Source: a virus. Taken from it: 55,771 nucleotides of DNA. Location: positions 1 through 55,771 of the IMG/VR virus record IMGVR_UViG_3300045971_000477; one strand, written 5' to 3'. The position numbers and the translations under genes are program-made. The notes beneath the pieces are model-generated. The model was not told the origin of the DNA. It saw only the letters and a list, made by a program, of their open reading frames with translations, and did no database searches. Positions 1-7,299 of this stretch are shown here, piece after piece. Every line of letters starts with the position of its first letter. Positions within the stretch are counted from its first letter, which is position 1.

Positions 1-672
1 ATGAACTACCATATCTCAAAATGTTCGGAAAACGTCAAGACTGGCAGGATACTGGTAACATCGACCAGTTCGGATTCCTGTCCCCCATCGTGCCCGTTCA
101 GAATAACGGAATGCTACGGGAAAACTGGTCCGCTCAGTCTGCACTGGCGCAAGGTCGATTCCAAGAAATACGGCGCTACAACAATTGCTGATATTTGCCT
201 TGCTGTGGTATCGCTGGACCTCAATTCAATCTGGAGACACAACCAGGCTGGTGACCTACCGGGCAAAGGCGAGTATATTTCGCGGGTAGAGCTTGAAAAG
301 ATAGTCCAGGCGAATTACGGAAAGCGCGGATTTACGCATACGCACAAGCACAAGCTAGTGCGCAACCATGCAATAATCAAATCGGCAAACGACAATGGAT
401 TTGCGGTGAACCTTTCAGCAAACAACCTTACGCATGCGGATGAACTGCACGCATTGCAGATTGGGCCTGTTGTCGTTGTATTGCCGAGTGACGCACCTAA
501 GCGGCTCACAACGCCTAACGGTTTATCAATTATTACTTGTCCAGCAACATACAAGGAAGGATTCAACTGCAAAAAGTGTGGCATATGTGCCCGAATTGAT
601 AGGGAATTCATCGTTGGTTTTCCGGCCCATGGGGCCGCAAAACGCAAGGTTGACACTATAGCTAGAGGATAG
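1..672 (+). CDS. Conserved phage protein of unknown function (DUF7227-like)
   Basis: The 223-residue product belongs to a family I recognise from many phages, usually annotated hypothetical (DUF7227 from memory). Family hallmarks visible are the N-terminal MNYHISK stretch, a Cys-rich segment around residues 27-39 (SCPPSCPF then ECY), the LWRHNQAGDLPG-like segment near residues 77-88 (here IWRHNQAGDLPG), and a C-terminal cluster CKKCGIC near residue 190 followed by GFPAHG. The paired Cys clusters suggest a metal or Fe-S site, which is inference. The ORF starts at the first base. If the molecule is circular, the ATG at 55769-55771 adds one in-frame Met and supplies the usual AT-rich start context. 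A strong terminator follows. Confidence 0.85.
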   Translation: MNYHISKCSENVKTGRILVTSTSSDSCPPSCPFRITECYGKTGPLSLHWRKVDSKKYGATTIADICLAVVSLDLNSIWRHNQAGDLPGKGEYISRVELEKIVQANYGKRGFTHTHKHKLVRNHAIIKSANDNGFAVNLSANNLTHADELHALQIGPVVVVLPSDAPKRLTTPNGLSIITCPATYKEGFNCKKCGICARIDREFIVGFPAHGAAKRKVDTIARG

Positions 673-692
673 TCACCAATCGGCCCATACTC

Positions 693-728
693 AAAAGCCC
701 ATCAGACCGTTGGATCTGATGGGCTTTT
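693..728. terminator. Bidirectional rho-independent-type terminator
   Basis: A perfect 14-bp inverted repeat, AAAAGCCCATCAGA (693-706) and TCTGATGGGCTTTT (715-728), has an 8-nt loop. The arms end in A-run and T-run, so it could terminate in both directions. It lies 21 bases after the stop of the first gene and marks the start of the long gene-free region. Confidence 0.85.
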
Positions 729-1041
729 CCCTTTCCCTCAATCCTCAATGGACGCATAAAGTCAACCAAACTTGAATTGAATATAACTGGTGTTGCGCGT
801 CCAACGTCAAACAATCAGGCATGATGACAGTAAGTTGTCGTTTGGTGAACGACAACCGACTGCAGTTGTGTCAAAAGTCAAGGCGGTATGCTATGTCGAA
901 ATCGTGGGAACGCTCTAGAATGCCCCAGGAACGGTCTTGAGGTGCGAACCATGTCAACGGAGCGGACTGGTGCGCGAAATCGATTCTAGAGCCCATTGCG
1001 CGCGATTGCGCCCCATTGTTACACAATGGGGGAGGCGAAAC

Positions 1042-1104
<63 letters not shown>

Positions 1105-1504
1105 TGCTCATGTGATCCTGGGCGGCGCACACATTGCCCACCACACACGGCCCCCACTTGCGCCGGCGACCGGACCCCTCTGCTCGATGTCCCGTTGCCC
1201 ATATCCCGCACGCTCACCGTTCCTCCGCCGGTTTCCATGGACGGTTTCCCTGGGCGTTTCTCGCCACGATTTCACCCCTGTTTTTCGAGGGAATTTTGAC
1301 CCGTAAAAAGAGGGTCAATTTTGAGGGCCGAAATCAGGTCAAAAAATGACCGCAGTTTAGGTGCCCACCCCCCCTCCCCCCGGGGGATGTGAGCTAGGCA
1401 TGGTGCCCACCCCCACCCCCGGTTTAGGGGTGACCGGGGGTGGCCAAAATTTTCTGGCCAGCAAAAAAACCAAAATTGCCAAAACCACCAGCCTGACTCA
1501 TTCT

Positions 1505-1674
1505 TAGACACTATTTCACAAAATGTTTTTCTAAATTTGTCATTTTTCAGATCACGCGAAAGTACAGTGAACTGCTGTACTTAAGCGTGATTTCTCGGGG
1601 AGGGTCAAAAACACCCTCGTAAAAAGTCGGAAAAAAGCGAGAAATCGGCAAAACATTTTATGAAATAGTGTCTA
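1505..1674. repeat. Compound inverted repeat with two internal hairpins
   Basis: Outer arms 1505-1529 and 1650-1674 are inverted repeats matching at 24 of 25 positions (TAGACACTATTTCA start). Inside lie hairpin one (ATCACGC 1551-1557 with GCGTGAT 1585-1591, and AAGTACAG 1560-1567 with CTGTACTT 1575-1582) and hairpin two (GATTTCTCG 1589-1597 with CGAGAAATC 1638-1646, and GAGGGT 1600-1605 with ACCCTC 1613-1618). The outer arms begin and end with TA, so a MITE-like element is possible. A three-branched cruciform in an origin is an equally good reading. Confidence 0.85.
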
Positions 1675-1716
1675 GAAGCCGGACAGATTGAGACTTTTGG
1701 CATTTGCCCACCTCGC

Positions 1717-2024
1717 GCTGTCCAATGAAGTCTGGCCAGAAGTGACCATGGTGGGCCCCCAGAAGAGCCCAATACCAAAGGGTCCGCAGTGCGGTTTTTT
1801 ATGGGCGATGTGTGTAATTCCCTTTATTTTCTTAAGAAAAGATCAAAAATATAGTACAGCAAACCACTGTACTATACTGTAGAACACCCTCTCCACACCA
1901 CCAGCAGCATCGAAACGAGCAACTTTACACATTTGTCTGAAAAAACCACCCTTAAACCCTTATAACCACAACCACTTCCAGTGGGCCCACCATGGTCGTT
2001 TCTGTCCAGACTCGTCTGGACAGC
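1717..2024. repeat. 44-bp imperfect inverted repeats flanking a 220-bp core
   Basis: Arm 1717-1760 and the reverse complement of 1981-2024 agree at 36 of 44 positions, including GACCATGGTGGGCCC. The right arm itself contains a perfect palindrome, CTGTCCAGAC-TC-GTCTGGACAG (2002-2023). The core holds a weak terminator-like CCGCAGTGCGG followed by six T (1784-1800) and the dyad at 1851-1875. No coding sequence was found between the arms. Confidence 0.8.
1851..1875. promoter_or_regulatory. Operator-like dyad, second copy
   Basis: ATAGTACAG and CTGTACTAT are separated by seven bases. The core AGTACAG-N7-CTGTACT is identical in half-sites and spacing to the dyad at 1561-1581, while the spacers differ (TGAACTG versus CAAACCA). 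Conserved arms with a variable spacer suggest binding by a dimeric protein rather than a conserved RNA loop. Confidence 0.55.
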
Positions 2025-2470
2025 AAGTTAAACAACCTTTCCTAATGGCCTCTCTCTACCCGTGCCCCCCTGGGCATCCACGCCAACCGCCCTAGAATCC
2101 CCCACAATCGTCCGCGTCATCATTCCGCTCTGGTATCCCGCCCCACCCCACGGAACGCCCCACAACCCACCCCTTGTGCGTGGGATGGGCATTTGGGTCA
2201 CCCATCCCCCGAACACCCTTTAATTGTCCGGGGGCGTTCCCTCCCTGGGCAATTTCCCATAGTCCACCATACATGGTGCCCTGCTACGGGGGGTGATGTG
2301 GGCAATTCTCCCCCTCCAATCACGCCCCATAAATCCCGCCGCAAATCCTCCCTCATTTTCCCCCTCAAAAACCCCCTCTAAATTGCCCCTATTTCCGCCC
2401 CTATTTCCTCCCCCCTTTTCCGGTGGGCCACTCCTCCCCTCATTCCCACCCCCCAAAGCCCCCCGTGTCC

Positions 2471-2525
2471 CATGTCGAGGTGGGCAACGTCCATAAGCCA
2501 CATGTCGAGGCGGGCAACCGTCCAT
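2471..2525. repeat. Direct repeat pair, 30-bp period
   Basis: CATGTCGAGG followed by a GGGCAAC core and GTCCAT occurs at 2471-2494 and 2501-2525 with one substitution and one insertion. It is iteron-like but only two copies are present. Confidence 0.6.
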
Positions 2526-2780
2526 CACCCCTCGAAATCCGGCACCCCACTCCCCTTACATATAGCATCACCCATCCATTCACCATCGTTTCGTCATATA
2601 ACCAAGGCCCCTATTGTCAAACAACCTTTCACCATTCCCACCCAACTAAATCAGCCTTTTCTGCACAAAATCACCATTTTTATCAAAAACTGCAAAACTT
2701 TTTGTTGCAGGAAGAGACACTGTGGGCTAATCTTATTTCGTTGGCAGAGAAGACCAACGGGAAACGGAAAAACAAAATAT

Positions 2781-3047
2781 ATGAGAAAAATAAACGTGGA
2801 ATTACCGGCACATGTGCGAGGCGCTCTGAAATACGGCGCGAACTGCTACGGCGAAATCAAGGTGAAGATCCGCGAGGAAGGGACGGATTACGCTTATGGC
2901 TACGCCCAATGCGGAGCGGAATGGTTCGTTGGTCAGAATGGGGGGCGGTCGGTCTCGGGCAAAGCGTGCGAAATCTTGGGTGGGTCGGCGTTGTGCTATC
3001 TGGAAATCCCCGCGGATTCCATCGTCGTGCTATCGGAGGCCCAATAA
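2781..3047 (+). CDS. Small protein of unknown function
   Basis: An 88-residue product starting MRKINVELPAHVRGALKYG. The frame is open for another 309 bases upstream, but the ATG at 2781 was chosen because it sits in the AT-rich context AAAACAAAATATATG used by the following genes, and protein-like composition begins there. Two Cys and several Gly, no recognised domain. It is the first gene after the long control region and opens a run of small rightward genes. Confidence 0.65.
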   Translation: MRKINVELPAHVRGALKYGANCYGEIKVKIREEGTDYAYGYAQCGAEWFVGQNGGRSVSGKACEILGGSALCYLEIPADSIVVLSEAQ

Positions 3048-3133
3048 ATGTCCTCCCTGCGGTATGTGCCTGTTTCGGGGTGCATCCCAATCAGGTGGTG
3101 ATGGGCTAAATCAACCCTCAACTTAATCAATAT

Positions 3134-3415
3134 ATGTCAACAAAATTCAAAATCACAGGCGGTAAAAAAGGTTTCATCCGTGCAATTGAGGCGGCATTCG
3201 CCTCCAAGGTTAGCGACCCCACGGTGCGCTATAGCCACGCAAGGGGGTTCCACGTTGAGCCACAAACGACCCCTGCGGACGGTGACATGCTGTGGCAAGG
3301 GTGGGCATATTACCGTCCGGGCGTGTTGAGGAATGTCCGTTCCCTGCGCCCATGTCATTGGGCGGATGTCCGGCAGTCCATCCGGTGGGCCCATGAGAAC
3401 AATGTGGTAGGCTAG
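3134..3415 (+). CDS. Small basic protein of unknown function
   Basis: 93 residues, beginning MSTKFKITGGKKGFIRAIEA, rich in Arg and Trp, no family recognised. The start follows an SD-less leader, AATCAACCCTCAACTTAATC then AATATATG, very similar to those of neighbouring genes. It probably belongs to the same early transcript as the genes on either side. Confidence 0.65.
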   Translation: MSTKFKITGGKKGFIRAIEAAFASKVSDPTVRYSHARGFHVEPQTTPADGDMLWQGWAYYRPGVLRNVRSLRPCHWADVRQSIRWAHENNVVG

Positions 3416-3444
3416 TTCAACAATTCAACATTCAATATATATAT

Positions 3445-3651
3445 ATGACAAACAAATACAAAGCCCATTGTGCCGACTGCGGCAAGGAAGTCCCGGCGCG
3501 CATGGGCACGCTAAGCAAAGAAGGCCGGCGGTGGGCTGTGCGGTGCACGGATTGCAGCACGGTGAGCATGCGGAGGGATCGGTTTGACACGGAGTTGGAA
3601 GACCGCATGGCGGAAGCGTGCGGGTTGGGCATGGGCAATGAGAGGTGGTAG
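3445..3651 (+). CDS. Small zinc-ribbon protein
   Basis: 68 residues with two CxxC pairs (CADC near residue 9 and CTDC near residue 35), the layout of a single zinc ribbon of about 30 residues. The remainder is acidic and Arg-rich. A regulator or nucleic-acid-binding adaptor is possible, but function is not shown. The start is preceded by TTCAACAATTCAACATTCAA and an alternating AT run ending in ATG, with no Shine-Dalgarno sequence. Confidence 0.7.
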   Translation: MTNKYKAHCADCGKEVPARMGTLSKEGRRWAVRCTDCSTVSMRRDRFDTELEDRMAEACGLGMGNERW

Positions 3652-3724
3652 GCTAAAGTCCCCTGCCCCCCTGGTCCCGGTCCACTTGACCGGAGCCAGT
3701 AGGCAGTGAACAAGTAACCAAAAT

Positions 3725-4030
3725 ATGAAAACACAAGAGACGACATCGGGGCAGATAATCATTGAGCAGTTGGGCGGGAACAGGTTTCGCGCCATGACGG
3801 GGGCAAGGCACTTTGTTTTTGATGACGTGGGGCAATCCCTGACGTTCCGGTTGCCCTGGCCGGGCATCAATTTTGTCCGGGTGACCCTGACCCCGGCGGA
3901 CCTTTACGACATGGAATTTTTCAAGGTTCGGGGTTTATCCCTGACTTTGAAAGCACGGGAGGTGGGCATTTACTGGGATCGGCTGCAGGCGGTCTTTACG
4001 GCGAACACCGGGCTTGATACGCACCTTTAA
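3725..4030 (+). CDS. Hypothetical early protein
   Basis: 101 residues. The fold looks mainly beta-stranded (alternating hydrophobic pattern, QLGGNRFRAMTGARHFVFDD). Not recognised. The start follows AACAAGTAACCAAAATATG, the same SD-less AT-rich context as its neighbours. Confidence 0.6.
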   Translation: MKTQETTSGQIIIEQLGGNRFRAMTGARHFVFDDVGQSLTFRLPWPGINFVRVTLTPADLYDMEFFKVRGLSLTLKAREVGIYWDRLQAVFTANTGLDTHL

Positions 4031-4053
4031 TTTGGTTAACGAATAAAAATATT

Positions 4054-4410
4054 ATGATGACACCGGAAGCGAAGAACATTGCGCGGGAAACCCGGGCGGA
4101 GAGGATACTGGAGGGGGAACATGTTGCGGGTGTGCCCTTGCAGGCGTGGCATGTGGGCGAAACACCGTGTGCATGGGTGACGGGGGAGACCCCGGACGTG
4201 GATATTTTGACGGTGGGGGGGGTGCCCCGCCTTGCCATTCGCCGGGTGGCGGACGGGTGGGCGGTGAACACGGCAGGGCGGGCAACGGTGCGTTGGGACG
4301 GCGGGCGGGGCGCAATGGTGCTACATGCCGGGGAGAGTATCCTGGCGGGCGTGTTTGAAACTTATTTCAGGGCGAAAGTCCAGGCCGAGAAAATGACGGT
4401 ATGCCGGTAA
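4054..4410 (+). CDS. Hypothetical early protein
   Basis: 118 residues. The start is ATGATG at 4054-4059 after AACGAATAAAAATATT, and either ATG could be used. The second half alternates short hydrophobic and Gly/Arg segments, suggesting a small beta-rich domain. No family recognised. Confidence 0.6.
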   Translation: MMTPEAKNIARETRAERILEGEHVAGVPLQAWHVGETPCAWVTGETPDVDILTVGGVPRLAIRRVADGWAVNTAGRATVRWDGGRGAMVLHAGESILAGVFETYFRAKVQAEKMTVCR

Positions 4411-4468
4411 AGCAGTCCCCCGGGGGGGGCGGCAGCGGATTGCTGCACGAATCAACGAATCAACAAAT

Positions 4469-4822
4469 ATGAAATCGAAATACAAAATCGGTTGGATTGG
4501 CATCAGGGTGGGCAAGTTGCTTGAGGGTTACGGTTGGATGCGGTTGGATCCTGCGTCCCCGAACAACCGGGATGGGTTTGACTGGGCCATGCCCAGCCAG
4601 ACGCGCAATGGGTTCCTTGAGACTGATTGGCGCAAGCTGGCGCGGCAGGTTACGGGCACCCTCGAGCGGTTGGCGGAGTTGCGGAAGCTACGTCCCGCCC
4701 CCACCCCCCGGGAGGTGATGGGCAACGTGGAACGGGCGCGGTTGGGGGGGGTGTCCAAGTCCCCGGCCAAAGGGGCAGCGAGCAGGAAGAATGGGTTGAA
4801 GGGTGGGAGGAACCAAATATGA
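4469..4822 (+). CDS. Hypothetical early protein
   Basis: 117 residues, basic at the C-terminus (KGAASRKNGLKGGRNQI), which would suit nucleic-acid binding. The leader contains a tandem CGAATCAA repeat before CAAATATG. Its stop overlaps the next start (ATGA at 4819-4822), so the two are probably translationally coupled. Not recognised. Confidence 0.6.
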   Translation: MKSKYKIGWIGIRVGKLLEGYGWMRLDPASPNNRDGFDWAMPSQTRNGFLETDWRKLARQVTGTLERLAELRKLRPAPTPREVMGNVERARLGGVSKSPAKGAASRKNGLKGGRNQI

Positions 4823-5175
4823 ACCTTTGCAACCATGCCTGGACCGTGGACCGGACCACGCCCGGGGGAGAGTTGGAGTTGGAAGGATTCAGGCGGAAGG
4901 ACACGGCGATGCAGTATGCCCTCGAGCGCGGGGGCGCGGTGCGAAAGTCAACGGTGTATGATATCGGGCACTATCGTTGCGAGGAACTGGCGAGGAAGGT
5001 CGCCAGTCTGATTGCGGAAGACCTGGACAGGCGAGGCTGTGCGATAGGGGCGTTGCAGATGGGCGTGGTGGTTACCATGCTAAAGGATGCGGTGGAGGAA
5101 GCGACATGCCATTTCTGGGATGGCTTTGATACCCCCCGGGAGATGGGATGGGTGGGAGATGATGGTAACCCTTGA
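4819..5175 (+). CDS. Hypothetical early protein
   Basis: 118 residues. The start at 4819 is set by the ATGA overlap with the preceding stop and by AACCAAATATG. The first 35 residues (AWTVDRTTPGG... LEGFRRKDTAMQYALERG) resemble a small domain recurring in this phage, in which a Trp-rich strand leads into a helix. The second half is helical. Function unknown. Confidence 0.6.
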   Translation: MNLCNHAWTVDRTTPGGELELEGFRRKDTAMQYALERGGAVRKSTVYDIGHYRCEELARKVASLIAEDLDRRGCAIGALQMGVVVTMLKDAVEEATCHFWDGFDTPREMGWVGDDGNP

Positions 5176-5242
5176 CACCCTACCCCGGTGGGCCACCCCC
5201 CCCGGGGCAGCAGTCAGTGGTTAAATCAACAGCAATAAAATT

Positions 5243-6358
5243 ATGATTACAATAGATCAACAGAACAAGGCACTGGTGGAATTCATCGTCAAGCAGGCGG
5301 ACAGGCGGAACCCGCTTGTGGAAGTCTGGCAGAGCGAGGAGTCCATCACCATCAATGCTGGACTGGCGCGGGTTACCTTCCTGGCCCCCTGGTTGGAGAA
5401 CGGTGAGAACTTCGAGAGGGTCACCATCCCCGCGAGGGTTCTTAAGGGGTTGCCTGTCTCCCTGGTGGACTTTGGGGACGGCGAAACCCGGGTGACCTAC
5501 CCGGAGGGGTTGGTTATGCACCAATACAGCGCACACCTCGAGATGCCCCCCGGGGCGAATAGGGAGGGTGGGCTACTGGGTAGCCTGACCATGCCACCAT
5601 CGTTCCTGGAAGCACTGGGCAACGTGGCGCCTGCGGCGAGCAAGGCGGACACGCGATACATTTTGCAGGGGGTCAATGTCCAGGCAACCTTTGACGGGCT
5701 AAAGCTGGCGGCTTGTGATGGGCGTATGCTGCGGGTCGTGCACATCCCGACACGGGCGGAGGGTCCAAAGCCCAACCTAACCATCCCATCCCCGCTTGTG
5801 GCCCAGCTGCTGAAGCTTCCTGCGAGCATCAAGAAAGATTGCGTCATCCAGATGGGTTGGGGCGAAAAGTTCGTGACCTTCGAGGTGCATGCGCGGGTGG
5901 GCGCAGTCCAGCTCGAGGCGGGCATACTTGAGTGGCCCGGCGACACGGCAACTAGGCAGAGTTATCCTGATTACGGCGTAGTCACCCCCGCCCCCGGGGA
6001 CATGCCGATTACCGTGACGGTGGATGCCAAGTCCCTGAGCAACGCACTGGAGGCGATCAAGCCTGCTTGGTGCGAGACAACCACCGCCACCCGCGGCATC
6101 ATGCTGCGCCTTGATGCGGCAGGGGATTCCGGTGCCCTGCACGTTGAGGGTGTGGGCAATTCCACGATCCTTGTGCCTACGATCAAGGAGCCGTCCGCCG
6201 CCCTGAGCGTCGCATTTGATCCCCAGTGGCTCCTGACCCTGCTGGGCACCTACCGTGGGGCGGTGACGCTCCGGTTCAAGGACGAACTGACTCCGTGCCT
6301 GATGGGCCGGGAGGAAATGACAGATTATGCGGTTTTGATGCCTTGCAGGTTGGCTTGA
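5243..6358 (+). CDS. dnaN: DNA polymerase III beta subunit-like sliding clamp
   Basis: 371 residues, the usual beta-clamp length of about 366-370. Clamp features are TRYILQGVNVQ followed by DGLKLAACDGRMLRVV around residues 142-175, which corresponds to the LNGV and ATDGHRLA region of domain 2. The C-terminal FDPQWLLTLLGTY corresponds to domain 3 (fNp.YLldvl), and the last residues YAVLMPCRLA match the clamp C-terminus (VMPMRL). It is expected to form a ring on DNA and tether polymerase. The clamp partner is probably the family A polymerase at 21229, whose N-terminus carries a QxxLxF-like motif. The start follows AAATCAACAGCAATAAAATT. Divergent but confidently recognised. Confidence 0.85.
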   Translation: MITIDQQNKALVEFIVKQADRRNPLVEVWQSEESITINAGLARVTFLAPWLENGENFERVTIPARVLKGLPVSLVDFGDGETRVTYPEGLVMHQYSAHLEMPPGANREGGLLGSLTMPPSFLEALGNVAPAASKADTRYILQGVNVQATFDGLKLAACDGRMLRVVHIPTRAEGPKPNLTIPSPLVAQLLKLPASIKKDCVIQMGWGEKFVTFEVHARVGAVQLEAGILEWPGDTATRQSYPDYGVVTPAPGDMPITVTVDAKSLSNALEAIKPAWCETTTATRGIMLRLDAAGDSGALHVEGVGNSTILVPTIKEPSAALSVAFDPQWLLTLLGTYRGAVTLRFKDELTPCLMGREEMTDYAVLMPCRLA

Positions 6359-6403
6359 CACCCACCCCCGGTCATGGCAGGTTGACCCTGCGCTGAACAC
6401 GCA

Positions 6404-6508
6404 ATGAAAGAGACAATCAAAATTTACAGCCGTCTGACCGCATTGGGGCGATGTCTCTTGCCCTGTTCACCTTGCGCCGGACGGTTGTTTTGTTTTGTGA
6501 ACGAATGA
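6404..6508 (+). CDS. Possible 34-residue Cys-rich microprotein
   Basis: Starts MKETIKIYSRLTALGRCLLP and has four Cys in its second half. The stop overlaps the next ATG as ATGA (6505-6508), the coupling used throughout this genome, which argues for translation. The alternative is that this is only leader sequence for the following gene. Confidence 0.4.
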   Translation: MKETIKIYSRLTALGRCLLPCSPCAGRLFCFVNE

Positions 6509-7299
6509 AAACCAGTGGAATTATCATGGGCGTTGGAGCACCCAACCTGTGCCGGGATGGGCGGAAGACAATGTGCGCAATCATCCTGTCTGAACAAATG
6601 GGACTGATTCGAGTGTATCCGATTGACGGTGCGGCATACTTTCCGTTGTGGGCCAATGTGGATCTGGAGATAGAGACATCCCCCGGGGATGCACGCCGGG
6701 AAAGTTACAGGCTGATTTCATTTGCTGTCGGGAATCGGATGGAGGACGCCGCCATGAAGAGGGACTTGCTCGAGGCGTGCGTGCTCAAGAGTGGCAACCA
6801 AGATCCCATAGCCTACCAGAACAGCCGGCGGAAGAGCATCGCGCTGGTGCGTATGGCGTGGGGTGATCTGGAGGCAACGCTATCCCAGCGAGTGCCGGAG
6901 GTGCCCGGGGACGATGAGGAATGCGGTTGGGTTACCACCCAGGGGATGCACTGGAACAAGCCGTATTTGTCGTGGACAAGCTTACAAGGCGGCACTCACA
7001 AGACCCATTTGGTTGGCAGGGAGATTTACGAGGGCTTGCGGCATAACCCGCAGACGGCATGGCGCATATTCGAGAACATCCGGGTGAGTGACCCGGAGTG
7101 GGATGTGTGGTTGTTGCTGGGCAACATGAAGACCCGGCCCAATGTCTGGGTGTGCCCACATGTGCATAGATTGAAGCGTAAGGCAGCGGGGTATACCCCC
7201 GGGATATTTCCTTCCCGCGACGATGCGTGGCCGTATCAGGAACAGGAAGGCGTGAACACGGTTAAACCGGAAAATCAGTATTCGTTGGCATTACTATGA
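6505..7299 (+). CDS. Conserved-looking hypothetical protein
   Basis: 264 residues from ATG 6505 (MKTSGIIMGVGAPNLCRDGR). The frame continues 54 bases upstream to ATG 6451, but 6505 forms an ATGA overlap with the small ORF before it. Phrases such as TMCAIILSEQMGLIRVYPI followed by WANVDLEI resemble a phage and bacterial family I have seen annotated as unknown. Trp- and Arg-rich, with a His at the C-terminal CPHVHRLKRK. It overlaps the ParB-like gene by 4 bases (ATGA), so the two are likely coupled. Confidence 0.75.
   Translation: MKTSGIIMGVGAPNLCRDGRKTMCAIILSEQMGLIRVYPIDGAAYFPLWANVDLEIETSPGDARRESYRLISFAVGNRMEDAAMKRDLLEACVLKSGNQDPIAYQNSRRKSIALVRMAWGDLEATLSQRVPEVPGDDEECGWVTTQGMHWNKPYLSWTSLQGGTHKTHLVGREIYEGLRHNPQTAWRIFENIRVSDPEWDVWLLLGNMKTRPNVWVCPHVHRLKRKAAGYTPGIFPSRDDAWPYQEQEGVNTVKPENQYSLALL

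Noticed and set aside
1784-1800. CCGCAGTGCGG followed by six T as a functional terminator
   Set aside because: The stem is only 4-5 bp with a 1-3 base loop, and no gene ends upstream of it. Kept only as a note inside the repeat region.
5165-6365. TTGACA boxes at the ends of the genes finishing at 5175 and 6358
   Set aside because: Both sit in similar CTTGACACCC contexts at gene ends, but no -10 lies at 16-18 bases, so they are not convincing promoters.
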